DNA from: Lichenihabitans psoromatis
Lineage (GTDB): Bacteria; Pseudomonadota; Alphaproteobacteria; Rhizobiales; Beijerinckiaceae
Assembly: GCF_004323635.1 (NCBI RefSeq)
Contig: NZ_CP036515.1
Span: 310,001 to 374,000 of the forward strand
Direction of reading: 5' to 3'
DNA length: 64,000 nt
The first letter of the stretch is position 1, and each line of letters starts with the position of its first letter. The notes under the pieces were generated by a model, which was not told the origin of the DNA, did not search any database, and saw only the letters and a list, made by a program, of their open reading frames with translations. The position numbers and the translations under genes are program-made. Below are positions 34,370 through 42,818 of this stretch, one piece after another.

Positions 34370-36004
34370 ATGATCCGTGCGCTTGTCTTCTTCGTCGTCG
34401 TGGCCGTGCTGGCCCTCGGTGCGACATGGCTCGCCGACCATCCCGGCACCGTGCTGGTGACCTGGGGCGGCCAGGATTACCAGTTTTCAACTCTCGTCGG
34501 CCTGCTGGCGGTGCTGGTGCTCGCTGTCGTTCTGATGATCGCGTGGGCGATCATTCGATTCGTCTTCAATGTGCCTGCTGTCTTGTCGGTCGCCAGCCGC
34601 ACCCGCCGTCGCAATCGCGGCCTCAAGGCCCTCTCGCGCGGCATGGTCGCGGTGGGCTCGGGTGACGCCGCTGCGGCCAAGCGTCATGCCGCCGAGGCCG
34701 GGCGGTTCATGCAAGGCGATCCCATGACGTTGTTGCTGAAGGCGCAAGCCGCGCAGCTTGCGGGGGATCGCGATGCGGCGCAGGCGATCTTCACGCAGAT
34801 GCTCGACACGAGCGAGACCCGCGCGCTCGGCTTGCGCGGTCTGCATATGGAGGCGCATCGCAAAGGCGACCACCATGCGGCCTATATGTTCGCGTCCGAG
34901 GCCCAAAAAGTGGCGTCGCTCCCCTGGGCCGGGCAGGCCGTGCTGCAACATCGCGCCGCTCAACGCGATTGGGCAGGCGCGCTCGCAGCCGTGGAGCGCA
35001 ACGCGGGAGGCGGCCTGATCGACCGGCCGACCGCCAACCGCCAACGCGCCGTCCTGCAGACCGCCATCGCTCAGGACTGTGCCGAGAGGAGCCCAGACGA
35101 GGCCATCCGGCTTGCGCGCGAGGCTCTTCGCGTGGCCCCGACGTTGGTTCCGGCCGCCGCTTTGGCTGGACGTTTGCTGGCCAGCAAGGGCGACCTTCGG
35201 CGTGCCGCGAAAATTATCGAAACCGCCTATGCGGAAACGCCGCATCCGGACCTCGCCGCGGCCTACATCAATGCGCGCGTCGGCGATTCGGCTCTGGATC
35301 GACTGGGTCGTGCCGAGACGCTGGCCAAACGCGCCGCGGGTCAGCCGGAGAGCCGTTTGATCGTCGCGCGGGCGGCGTTGGAGGCGCGCGAGTTCGACAA
35401 GGCGCGACAGATTATGGCGCCGCTCATCAACGGCGAGGAGGGCAGTCGTCCGACGGCCCGGACCTGTCTGATGATGGCCGATATCGAGGAAGCGGAACAT
35501 GGCGAAACCGGCGCCTTGTTCGAGTGGCTGCAGCGTGCCGCCCGCGCCCCACATGATCCGGCCTGGATCGCCGATGGCATCATTTCGGACACGTGGGCGC
35601 CCGTCTCGCCCGCGTCGGGCAGGATCGATGCCTTTGTGTGGGAAATACCGAACGAACAGTTGAGCGCGCCCGAGCAACGCCGCATGGCGCTCCCGCATGA
35701 TCGACAGAGTGGCCCCGGCACGCCACCCGAAGCGGATGGTCCTACGCGCTCGATCGAGCAGTCCAGTTCTGCCGCACCGAGTAACGACAGCACCACGCCG
35801 ATCCCAGAACGTCCGATCGCTGGTGAATTGCCCCCACCGGTGCTCCCCACCGGCCCCGTCGAAGCCGCTTATTTGCCGCCCCCCATCAAGCGCCAAGGCT
35901 ATCGCTCTGTCGTGTTTCCGCTCGCTGGTGCTCCCGACGATCCCGGACCCACGCGGAGCCGATATGGGGCCAGCGGCCCGCGTGACGGTCTCGATTTCAA
36001 TTGA
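34370..36004 (+). CDS. hemY: HemY-domain TPR protein
   Basis: A 544-residue protein with two N-terminal membrane helices (about 1-22 and 39-67), the HemY_N domain with AVGSGDAAAAKRHAAEAGR and a chain of TPR helices to about residue 430, then a proline-rich disordered tail. Despite its name, proteobacterial HemY of this type is not protoporphyrinogen oxidase; it is a scaffold-like membrane protein encoded with heme genes. It follows the Mic60-like gene after 58 bp, the usual order, but hemC and hemD are not present upstream here. Confidence 0.88.
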   Translation: MIRALVFFVVVAVLALGATWLADHPGTVLVTWGGQDYQFSTLVGLLAVLVLAVVLMIAWAIIRFVFNVPAVLSVASRTRRRNRGLKALSRGMVAVGSGDAAAAKRHAAEAGRFMQGDPMTLLLKAQAAQLAGDRDAAQAIFTQMLDTSETRALGLRGLHMEAHRKGDHHAAYMFASEAQKVASLPWAGQAVLQHRAAQRDWAGALAAVERNAGGGLIDRPTANRQRAVLQTAIAQDCAERSPDEAIRLAREALRVAPTLVPAAALAGRLLASKGDLRRAAKIIETAYAETPHPDLAAAYINARVGDSALDRLGRAETLAKRAAGQPESRLIVARAALEAREFDKARQIMAPLINGEEGSRPTARTCLMMADIEEAEHGETGALFEWLQRAARAPHDPAWIADGIISDTWAPVSPASGRIDAFVWEIPNEQLSAPEQRRMALPHDRQSGPGTPPEADGPTRSIEQSSSAAPSNDSTTPIPERPIAGELPPPVLPTGPVEAAYLPPPIKRQGYRSVVFPLAGAPDDPGPTRSRYGASGPRDGLDFN

Positions 36005-36006
36005 GC

Positions 36007-36035
36007 CAAAATCACTCCATCAGGGTTTGATTTTG
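36007..36035 (+). terminator. AT-rich hairpin after hemY
   Basis: CAAAATCA (36007-36014) and TGATTTTG (36028-36035) are perfect 8-bp arms separated by 13 bases, directly after the hemY stop. The right arm contains T4, but the loop is large and there is no following U-tract, so termination is only a possibility. Confidence 0.3.
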
Positions 36036-36118
36036 TCGTGATGGTCGGTTAGACGAAGGAATGGTTGTTCGAGCCGACCGTCGCTGAAGCGGCAGTCGTC
36101 GGACGACCGAGGACGTGA

Positions 36119-36203
36119 GCGGGCGTGGTGGAACTGGTAGACGCGCCGGACTCAAAATCCGGTTCCGAAAGGATTGTCGGTTCGATTCCGACCGCCCGCA
36201 CCA
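36119..36203 (+). tRNA. tRNA-Leu (anticodon CAA)
   Basis: An 85-nt class II tRNA. The acceptor stem GCGGGCG pairs with CGCCCGC, followed by A and an encoded CCA. The D arm contains TGGTGGAACTGGTAGAC, the anticodon stem is CCGGA/TCCGG with the loop CTCAAAA (CAA anticodon, reads UUG), the variable arm is long as expected for leucine, and the T arm has GGTTCGATTCC. No integrase or attachment-site duplication is adjacent. Confidence 0.96.
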
Positions 36204-36312
36204 CGTTTCTCGTCTGATCGTCCCGTTCTCCCGCCCTCCTCTTCCGAAGCCTGTGATTGTCGAAGGTTTGCGGACCGTCAACGCGTCGGGTTCAACACGT
36301 CGGGATGAAGCC

Positions 36313-36747
36313 ATGAGCACGATCGAATCCGCCATCGACATCAACGCCGATGCTTCTGCGGTCTGGTCCGTGCTGACGGACTTTCTGCGCTATAAGGACT
36401 GGAATCCGTTCCTGACCGCGGTGGACGGCGTCGCGACAGTCGGCGACATCGTGACGGTTCACATCAAGATCCTCGGCGCTCCGTCGGTACCGGTCCGGGC
36501 CGAGATCGTCACGGTGAGGCCCGAGGCTGAGCTGATGTGGCGGAGCCATTTTATCGCGACGGGCCTCTTCGATCGCGATCACGTGATGCGGATTGCGCGG
36601 ACCGAGGGTGGCTGCACGGTCACGCAGGTCCAGACGTTTGGTGGTCCGTTTGCCGCCTTTGCGAGTCTTGTGACCGAGCAGGCCGTGAAAAGCGGCTTGA
36701 GCGACATGAATAAGGCGCTGAAGGCCCGCGCCGAAGCGGGCGCTTGA
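36313..36747 (+). CDS. SRPBCC (START/Bet v1 fold) domain protein
   Basis: A 144-residue single-domain protein of the polyketide-cyclase/SRPBCC superfamily. It opens with IESAIDINADASAVWSVLTDF and continues LRYKDWNPFLTAVDG, the standard beta1-helix start of these lipid-binding folds. The C-terminal helix is MNKALKARAEAGA. It may bind a hydrophobic ligand, which is unknown. It starts about 110 bp after the tRNA and is convergent with the SIMPL gene (3-bp gap). Confidence 0.85.
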   Translation: MSTIESAIDINADASAVWSVLTDFLRYKDWNPFLTAVDGVATVGDIVTVHIKILGAPSVPVRAEIVTVRPEAELMWRSHFIATGLFDRDHVMRIARTEGGCTVTQVQTFGGPFAAFASLVTEQAVKSGLSDMNKALKARAEAGA

Positions 36748-36750
36748 TCG

Positions 36751-37488
36751 CTACTGAAGGATTTCCCACCGCACGCTGACGGTCGCCCGCAGTGTGAGAG
36801 CGCCGGGCTCGACTGGAATTGGGGGCGCAGGAGCCGCCATGATGGTCGAGCGCGCCATTTTCGAGGCCATCATCGGCGTGTCGGCCGAGGTGTTGCCCGG
36901 TACGATCTCGAGAACTCGCCCCAATCGCAGCCCGAGCGCCCCGACGTAGATTTGCGCTTGCCGCATCGCGTCCCGCGTCGCATCGGCCTTCAAATCGTCG
37001 AGCTGCTTGGCCTGCTGGCTCGACGTATAGGCGATCCCCTCGATCGAATTAGCGCCTTTGTCGACCAGATGCGACACGATCGCGCCGGCTCGCGTCGCTG
37101 GTTTAACCGTGATGCTGAGATCGGTCGAGGCGCGAAACGAGCGCGGTGCGCGTGAGGTCGATCTCGCCAGCGCGACGTCGTCAGGGTAAATTGGGGTCAA
37201 CGCGATCGAGGTCGTGGTCACGTCTTTCGCATCGATCCCATCGGCCGTGATCTGGTCGACGATGGCTTGCGCTGCCTTGGCGACATCGCTTGTCGCGGCT
37301 GTCGCGGTCGGCCGATCACTGACGACACCGAGTGAAACGGTTGCCGTATCCGGCGTGATCTCGGCGGTGGCCTGCCCCTCTGTCGTGATGAATGGCGCGG
37401 GTGTGGGTCCGACCTGCTGCGCCTCGACCGGTGCGGCAGACAAGACCACCGCCACCGCACAGCCGCTCAACAGAATTCGTCCGATCAT
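36751..37488 (-). CDS. Exported SIMPL-domain (DUF541) protein
   Basis: A 245-residue protein with signal peptide MIGRILLSGCAVAVVLSAA (cleavage near VEAQ) and one SIMPL/DUF541 domain: ITTEGQATAEITPDTATVSLGV, AIVDQITADGIDAKDVTTTS, then VSHLVDKGANSIEGIAYTSS and RDAMRQAQIYVGALGLRLG, the family order. Periplasmic and oligomeric in known examples (including a Brucella immunogen), with unclear function. ATG 37488 is preceded by GGGGG. It is downstream of asd on the same strand, separated by a hairpin. Confidence 0.88.
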   Translation of the reverse strand: MIGRILLSGCAVAVVLSAAPVEAQQVGPTPAPFITTEGQATAEITPDTATVSLGVVSDRPTATAATSDVAKAAQAIVDQITADGIDAKDVTTTSIALTPIYPDDVALARSTSRAPRSFRASTDLSITVKPATRAGAIVSHLVDKGANSIEGIAYTSSQQAKQLDDLKADATRDAMRQAQIYVGALGLRLGRVLEIVPGNTSADTPMMASKMARSTIMAAPAPPIPVEPGALTLRATVSVRWEILQ

Positions 37489-37559
37489 CGAGACCCCCGC
37501 GACTATGAAGCGATTGTCGCCGTTCGGACCAGACCGACCGGCAAACTGTCCTGTCCGCA

Positions 37560-37579
37560 AGGGCGGCCGGGGCCGCCCT
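37560..37579 (-). terminator. GC-rich hairpin between asd and the SIMPL gene
   Basis: AGGGCGGCC and GGCCGCCCT are perfect 9-bp arms with only GG between, seven bases after the asd stop on the minus strand. There is no U-run beyond TTG, so it may be an attenuating or mRNA-stabilising hairpin rather than a full terminator. Confidence 0.4.
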
Positions 37580-37585
37580 CAACGA

Positions 37586-38623
37586 TCAAGCCGCGCTGGC
37601 TTGCTTCGGGGTGATGAGCTTGCGGTTCACCAGCACCTCGGCGATCTGCACGGCATTCAGAGCCGCGCCTTTCCGCAAGTTGTCGGAGACGCACCAGAGC
37701 GAAAGGCCGTTCTCGACCGTCGGGTCTTCGCGGATGCGCGAGATATATGTCGCATCCTCGCCGGCCGCCTCGTGCGGGGTCATGTAGCCGCCGGGCTCGT
37801 GCTTGTCGATCACGAGGCATCCCGGTGCTTCGCGCAGAATGTCCCGCGCCTCTTCGGCCGAGATCGGGTTCTCGAACTCAATGTTGATGGCCTCCGAATG
37901 GCCGATGAACACCGGCACGCGGACACAGGTGGCGCTCAACTTGATCTTGGGATCGAGGATCTTCTTGGTCTCGACCATCATCTTCCACTCTTCCTTGGTC
38001 GAGCCGTCTTCCATGAAGACGTCGATTTGCGGAATGACGTTGAAGGCGATGCGCTTCGGGAACTTCCTGGTTTCGAGAGCATCCGACACGAAGACGGCGC
38101 GGGTCTGCGCGAAGAGTTCGTCCATCGCTTCCTTGCCGGCGCCAGAAACGGACTGGTAGGTGGCGACGACGACGCGCTTGATCTTGGCCTTGTCGTGCAG
38201 CGGCTTGAGCGCGACGACGAGTTGCGCGGTCGAGCAATTCGGGTTGGCGATGATGTTGAGCTTGCTGAACCCCTTGATGGCGTCGGCATTCACCTCCGGC
38301 ACGATCAATGGGACATCGGCATGCATCCGCCACGCGGAGGAATTGTCGATGACGACACACCCTTGCTGGCCGATTTTCTGCGACCAGGCCTTGGAGATTT
38401 CACCACCGGCGGACATCAGGCAAATGTCGGTCTTGGAGAAATCGAAATTGTCCAGCACCTTGCATTTCAGGGTCTTGTCGCCGAACGACACCTCTGTTCC
38501 GAGCGAACGGCTGGACGCGAGCGCCACGACCTCGCTGATCGGAAAGGCCCGCTCGGCCAGGATGTCGAGAATTTCGCGTCCGACATTGCCGGTGGCGCCG
38601 ACGACGGCGACCCTAAAACTCAT
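37586..38623 (-). CDS. asd: Aspartate-semialdehyde dehydrogenase
   Basis: A 345-residue NADPH-dependent enzyme that converts aspartyl phosphate to aspartate semialdehyde, for lysine, diaminopimelate, methionine and threonine. It has the Rossmann start VAVVGATGNVGREIL, SAGGEISKAW, the catalytic cysteine in NIIANPNCSTAQL (Cys130), TYQSVSGAGKEAMDEL and the substrate region FIGHSEAINIEFE. Length is typical. ATG 38623 follows AAGGA. It stands alone from other lysine genes. Confidence 0.97.
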   Translation of the reverse strand: MSFRVAVVGATGNVGREILDILAERAFPISEVVALASSRSLGTEVSFGDKTLKCKVLDNFDFSKTDICLMSAGGEISKAWSQKIGQQGCVVIDNSSAWRMHADVPLIVPEVNADAIKGFSKLNIIANPNCSTAQLVVALKPLHDKAKIKRVVVATYQSVSGAGKEAMDELFAQTRAVFVSDALETRKFPKRIAFNVIPQIDVFMEDGSTKEEWKMMVETKKILDPKIKLSATCVRVPVFIGHSEAINIEFENPISAEEARDILREAPGCLVIDKHEPGGYMTPHEAAGEDATYISRIREDPTVENGLSLWCVSDNLRKGAALNAVQIAEVLVNRKLITPKQASAA

Positions 38624-38789
38624 TGATTCGATCCTTAAAGGCTGTTGCGCCACGATGACGCCGGCTGATCCATAGGCGAGAGCACAGGCGCAAGCAACGA
38701 TGGCGCCCGTGAGGCGCACCTCGTCGGAAGAGATATCGTGACGGCGCAGCATGGATTAAAGAAGGGTCGGCGACACTCAGGGACGACCG

Positions 38790-39155
38790 ATGACACTCCT
38801 GTTCCGCATGATCTTAGCCGGGCCTCTGCTTCTGCTCTGCCCCATCACGGCCGGAGCGGCGGAGCGCAGCCCGCTCAAGGCCTCGGCGATCCTGCCGCTT
38901 GAGGATTGTGCCGGATTTGGCATCGCGATCCCTGGGAGTTCGACCTGCCTGCGTTTTTCAGGCGACGTTCGAGCCGAGACGATCGTGCGCCCTCGCACCG
39001 CGCCATCGAAACTCACAGGACGGGATCTTACCCATAGCCGCGTTGAGGGACGGATCAATCTCGACGCCCGCGCGCCGACGGAGTTCGGTCCGATCCGGGC
39101 CTATGCGTCGGTCCGGGTCCCGCATTCGAGCGCGCCCGATCTCGTGGCGCGCTGA
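38790..39155 (+). CDS. Short porin-like exported protein
   Basis: A 121-residue protein with signal peptide MTLLFRMILAGPLLLLCPIT (cleavage near AGAAE). The mature part resembles the N-terminus of Hyphomicrobiales porins (Porin_2): a cysteine, then IPGSSTCLRFSGDVRAE, and GRINLDARAPTEFGPIRAYAS, matching the pattern where full-length porins (about 400-500 residues) have their first beta strands. It stops after these strands. It could be a stand-alone short relative or a truncated porin remnant. No porin-like sequence continues downstream; the NmrA gene faces it 82 bp on. Confidence 0.65.
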   Translation: MTLLFRMILAGPLLLLCPITAGAAERSPLKASAILPLEDCAGFGIAIPGSSTCLRFSGDVRAETIVRPRTAPSKLTGRDLTHSRVEGRINLDARAPTEFGPIRAYASVRVPHSSAPDLVAR

Positions 39156-39237
39156 GGCGACAGGTGGCGCCGTCGATCCTGTGCGCCGTCCCTAGCGCAG
39201 CGAACGGAGTTTCGCGCGTGGGGCCTTGGCTCCGCCG

Positions 39238-40164
39238 TCATCGACGAGGCTCCGGGTTTGATGCGGCGAAGGGGGCAAGCACGTCTTCGGCACGCGTCCA
39301 GGCCCTCGTGCCGTAACGATCATTGTCGAGGGACGCGAGTTTGCCGCGACCGCTCGACATGTCGCGCATATATTGCATTCCCTGCCACACTGGGAATGGC
39401 GTGTCGGTTTTCGGGGTGAGCGTCCGGGCTATCGTAATGACCGCGCTCAGCAGCCCGATGCCGCCGGCACGAAACAGCTTGTAGGGATCACCGGTCAGCC
39501 GCTGCATTGTGATCGCAAGATCGCGCGCGCTCACGACATCTCCGGCTATGCGGAGAAAGCGGGGCGCCGCGGCATCCAATGCTGCATCCGCCGTGTAAGC
39601 GGCGACATCGTCCTTCGCCGTAAAGTCGAGAGCTTGATCTGCATCGCCCCAGTAGAGGATGCGACGGATTTTGGGCAGAACGATCGGAGCCTCACCCGTC
39701 AGCAAATCCGCGAAGGCGCCGTTCAATATCGAGGTCGCGTGGATCGGCGACGCATCGATACGCGCCATGAAGGCGCGTCGCAGGTCCATGTTGCGATTGT
39801 CACCGGGACGCGTCCGGGTGAAGTCGAGCGAGAAATCGGACGGGATGAAGCGCGGCACGCCCGCCGCGACGGCTGCATCGAGCAAACGGCCCTGCAGGCC
39901 AAGGATGGTCGGCTCGAGCCCATTCAGGGACGAGACGACGCAAGCCGCACCCGTGAGTGCGGTTTTCAGCGCCGCGGCATTTCCGAAATCGACCTCGACA
40001 GGCGTCGCGCCCGTGGCGCGGAGTCGGGCTTGTTTCTCGCCCGAGGTGCCGACCCGGATCAGCGCCTGGACCACCACGCCCTTCCGACTTAAAGCGGCTG
40101 CGATCCGATGACCCAAGTCGCCTGTCGCGCCGACAAGAGCGACGGTCTGAACAGTGTCGCTCAT
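39238..40164 (-). CDS. NmrA-like NAD(P)-binding protein
   Basis: A 308-residue short-chain-like Rossmann protein. The dinucleotide motif is VALVGATGDLGHRIAAALS, and the NmrA-like pattern continues with ACVVSSLNGLEP, GVPRFIPSDFSLDF and ALDFTAKDDVAAYTADAAL. Members sense the redox state or act as isoflavone-reductase-like enzymes. ATG 40164 is preceded by GAGGG at a longer distance. It is divergent from a TetR gene with a strong palindromic operator between them, so it is likely the regulated target. Confidence 0.88.
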   Translation of the reverse strand: MSDTVQTVALVGATGDLGHRIAAALSRKGVVVQALIRVGTSGEKQARLRATGATPVEVDFGNAAALKTALTGAACVVSSLNGLEPTILGLQGRLLDAAVAAGVPRFIPSDFSLDFTRTRPGDNRNMDLRRAFMARIDASPIHATSILNGAFADLLTGEAPIVLPKIRRILYWGDADQALDFTAKDDVAAYTADAALDAAAPRFLRIAGDVVSARDLAITMQRLTGDPYKLFRAGGIGLLSAVITIARTLTPKTDTPFPVWQGMQYMRDMSSGRGKLASLDNDRYGTRAWTRAEDVLAPFAASNPEPRR

Positions 40165-40187
40165 GATGCCGATTTCCCTCTCAAGCC

Positions 40188-40213
40188 AAAACTGAACGAC
40201 ATCGTTCAGTTTT
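40188..40213. promoter_or_regulatory. TetR-type operator between divergent NmrA and TetR genes
   Basis: A perfect palindrome: AAAACTGAACG, a four-base centre ACAT, then CGTTCAGTTTT. It lies 23 bp before the NmrA start codon and 33 bp before the TetR start codon, where it would overlap both promoters. This arrangement is the usual autoregulated TetR layout. Its half site resembles those at 57028 and 57087. Confidence 0.7.
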
Positions 40214-40246
40214 ATTCTGGCGCTTGATGGCGTATGTGATCCGGCG

Positions 40247-40933
40247 ATGCAAGCGGAAAATACCTCCTCAGAAGAAACCAAGACCACCAAGCGGCGCCGA
40301 GGTGGCCGACCCTCCGTCGAGCAGGTTGGCGAGGTGGATCGACGGATCTTGGACGCCGCCCATCGTCTTTTTCTGCGTCTCGGGTTCGAGGCGGCAAGTT
40401 GCGAGCAGATCGCGGTCGAGGCCGGCGCCGGCAAAGCCAGCATCTACGCGCGCTATGCCAACAAGGAAGAGCTGTTCGCCGCTGTCGTGCGTCGCAATGT
40501 CGAGGGCTCACTGACGCCGTCGGGCGAGGTTCCGCTCGATCTCCCTCTGCACGCACGCTTACGTGCGGTGGGACATAGCATCCTGACCCATGCGCTTCGC
40601 CCCGAAATCGTGGCCTTCATGCGGGTCGTCATGACGACAGCCTATCGTCTTCCCGATCTCACGGTCTTGACGGACCGGATCGGACGGGATCGAGGCGTTC
40701 GTCGGATCGCCGAAGCGATCGTCGGTGATGCGTCGCACGAGGCCGACGCCATCGAAGCCGCGATGCCGGTCGCGGCGAAATTCATCGAGATCACCTTCGT
40801 GCCGCACCAGATGCGTGCGCTCGTCGGCGATGATCCGGGGACGTTGGAGGCGGACGCGCTCCGCCGGGTCGATGAGGCGATTCATCTTCTGTCGAAGGGC
40901 GGCTGGCTCGATCGGTGGGAATCGCCTGCGTGA
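40247..40933 (+). CDS. TetR/AcrR family transcriptional regulator
   Basis: A 228-residue repressor. A basic tail (KRRRGGRPSVEQVGEVDRR) leads into the N-terminal helix-turn-helix at residues about 27-73: ILDAAHRLFLRLGFEAASCEQIAVEAGAG then KASIYARYANKEELFAAVV. The C-terminal ligand domain is unlike any I can place. It probably represses itself and the divergent NmrA-like gene through the palindrome at 40188. The ligand is unknown. Confidence 0.92.
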   Translation: MQAENTSSEETKTTKRRRGGRPSVEQVGEVDRRILDAAHRLFLRLGFEAASCEQIAVEAGAGKASIYARYANKEELFAAVVRRNVEGSLTPSGEVPLDLPLHARLRAVGHSILTHALRPEIVAFMRVVMTTAYRLPDLTVLTDRIGRDRGVRRIAEAIVGDASHEADAIEAAMPVAAKFIEITFVPHQMRALVGDDPGTLEADALRRVDEAIHLLSKGGWLDRWESPA

Positions 40934-40945
40934 TCGAGCGATAAC

Positions 40946-40973
40946 AAAAAAGCCGCCCCAGATGGGACGGCTT
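40946..40973 (-). terminator. Intrinsic terminator for the small cysteine/glycine-zipper gene
   Basis: On the minus strand GAAGCCGTCCC, loop, GGGGCGGCTTTTTT forms a stem with one internal mismatch followed by a T6 run. It lies 24 bp after the stop of the gene at 40997-41203 and just beyond the end of the opposing TetR gene. Confidence 0.75.
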
Positions 40974-40996
40974 CAATCGGCAGGTCGAACAGACGT

Positions 40997-41203
40997 TTAC
41001 TTCGGCTGCGCGTTTTGCTGCTGCTTCTTCTTGTTGGCGTTGTGGTGGCCAACCGCGCAACCGGCCGCCGCGCCAACTCCGCCATGGCCGACCATGTGAC
41101 CGGCTACGCCGCCAACGATGGCACCGGTGATGCAGCCGGCCTGAGCCGTCGCAGCCGAACCGAGGAGACAAAGGGCCGCCGCCGACATGATGATGAACCG
41201 CAT
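40997..41203 (-). CDS. Small exported cysteine/glycine-zipper protein, copy 2
   Basis: A 68-residue protein with signal peptide MRFIIMSAAALCLLGSAATA and the core AGCITGAIVGGVAGHMVGHG, then GAAAGCAVGHHNANKKKQQQ. It shares with the protein at 2069-2308 the pattern C-I-x-GAIVGG-x-AGH-x2-GH, then GAAAGCA-x-G-x-H-x-AN and a glutamine-rich tail. AAAGGAAG precedes the ATG. It has its own terminator and lies downstream of pyk on the same strand. Function unknown. Confidence 0.75.
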   Translation of the reverse strand: MRFIIMSAAALCLLGSAATAQAGCITGAIVGGVAGHMVGHGGVGAAAGCAVGHHNANKKKQQQNAQPK

Positions 41204-41308
41204 GATGCTTCCTTTCAGTGCGGGCGGCAGAGGATCATCTGCCGGCCGTTCTGATCATCAACGCGGCGCAACCAAAACCGTTCAACTCCGGCTGGCGCGT
41301 CGCAACGG

Positions 41309-42721
41309 TTAGACGAAAGCCAGACGCATCATGTTGGTGGCACCCGGCGAACCGAATGGAACGCCCGCCACGATGACGATGCGCTCGCCCTTCGAGGCAA
41401 AGCCCTCGTCGACCGACGCCGTGCAGGCCCGCAAGGCCATGTCGTCGACGTCCCGCGCATCGTCGGTCACCAGCGCGTGCACGCCCCAGACGATCGACAG
41501 GCCGCGAGCGGCGTCGATGTTCGGGGTGAGCGCGAGGATCGGGATGCTGGGTCGTTCGCGCGCGATGCGAAGCCCGGTCACGCCCGATGACGTCCAGGCC
41601 ACGATCGCCTTGAGGTCGAGGGTTTCGGCAGCCGTCCGCGTCGAGTAGGCGATCGCATCGGCTCCGGTCGCCTCAGGCGGGGTACGCTGCGCCGAGATGA
41701 TGGTCTGATAGAGGGGATCGCATTCGACCTCCTCGGCAATCCGGTTCATCGTCGCGACCGCTTCGATCGGGAATTGCCCCGAGGCGCTTTCGGCCGACAG
41801 CATGATCGCATCGGCGCCCTCGAATACGGCCTGCGCCACGTCCGACACTTCGGCGCGGGTCGGCACCGGGGACGAGATCATCGATTCCAGCATCTGGGTC
41901 GCGACCACCACGGGTTTGCCGAGGCGGCGCGCCATGCGGGTGATGCGCTTTTGAAGACCAGGCACCTTTTCGAGCGGCATTTCGACGCCGAGATCACCGC
42001 GCGCCACCATGAGAGCATCCGACGCCTCGATGATTTCGTCGAGGCGAGCGATCGCCTGCGGCTTCTCGATCTTGGCCAACACCAGGGCGCGGCCGCGCGC
42101 GATCTTCTTGACCTCCGCCACATCGTCGGCCCGCTGCACGAACGACACGGCGATCCAATCGACCCCCTCGTTCAGAGCCGCGTCAAGGTCGGAGCGGTCT
42201 TTCGGGGTCATGGCGGAGACCGGGATTTCCGTATCGGGCAGGCTGACCCCTTTCCGGTTCGAGATCCGACCCGCCACATCGACTACCGCGACCGAGCGCT
42301 CGGGCGTGGACTCGGTGATGTGCAGCTTGATCTTGCCGTCATCGATCAACATGACATGGCCGGGCCGTAGCGCCCGCAGGATCTCGGGATGCGGCAGGTG
42401 AACGCGATCAATGTCGCCGGGCGTGGGATCACTGTCGAGCACAAAGGTCGCGCCCTTCACAAGCTCGACCCCGCCGTCCTTGAACTGGCCGACGCGAAGC
42501 TTGGGGCCTTGCAGATCGACAAGAATCCCGATCGGGCGGCCGAAATCGGCTTCCAGCGAGCGAATCATTCGAATGCGATCGCGCATCGCATCATGCGTCG
42601 AATGGCTCATGTTGATGCGGAAGATGTCGGCGCCGGCTTCGAACAGTTTGGCCAACATGGCCCGATCGGACGATGCAGGACCCAATGTCGCCAGGATCTT
42701 CACACGGCGGTGGCGTCTCAT
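41309..42721 (-). CDS. pyk: Pyruvate kinase
   Basis: A 470-residue glycolytic enzyme making ATP and pyruvate from phosphoenolpyruvate. The N-terminus RRVKILATLGPASSD, then FRINMSHSTHDAM, ILVDLQGPKLRVGQF, the active-site signature ALVLAKIEKPQAIARLDEI, MVARGDLGVEMPLEKVP and ATQMLESMISSPVPTRAEVSDVA are all present. The allosteric C-domain is complete. ATG 42721 follows AGAGG. In Hyphomicrobiales this gene is commonly beside DUF1036, as it is here. Confidence 0.97.
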   Translation of the reverse strand: MRRHRRVKILATLGPASSDRAMLAKLFEAGADIFRINMSHSTHDAMRDRIRMIRSLEADFGRPIGILVDLQGPKLRVGQFKDGGVELVKGATFVLDSDPTPGDIDRVHLPHPEILRALRPGHVMLIDDGKIKLHITESTPERSVAVVDVAGRISNRKGVSLPDTEIPVSAMTPKDRSDLDAALNEGVDWIAVSFVQRADDVAEVKKIARGRALVLAKIEKPQAIARLDEIIEASDALMVARGDLGVEMPLEKVPGLQKRITRMARRLGKPVVVATQMLESMISSPVPTRAEVSDVAQAVFEGADAIMLSAESASGQFPIEAVATMNRIAEEVECDPLYQTIISAQRTPPEATGADAIAYSTRTAAETLDLKAIVAWTSSGVTGLRIARERPSIPILALTPNIDAARGLSIVWGVHALVTDDARDVDDMALRACTASVDEGFASKGERIVIVAGVPFGSPGATNMMRLAFV

Positions 42722-42818
42722 ACTCGGCCTCTTGATTGGAGCAGGATCGACCCGGCCCATGGTGCCCGGTCTTGCGATGATCCGCTCGGTTGTCGGCGCG
42801 TCCTGTTGGCCGCGCTTG

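Noticed and set aside
36119..36203. tRNA-Leu as an integration site of a mobile element
   Set aside because: No integrase and no duplicated tRNA 3' end were seen downstream, and both flanks hold ordinary chromosomal genes.
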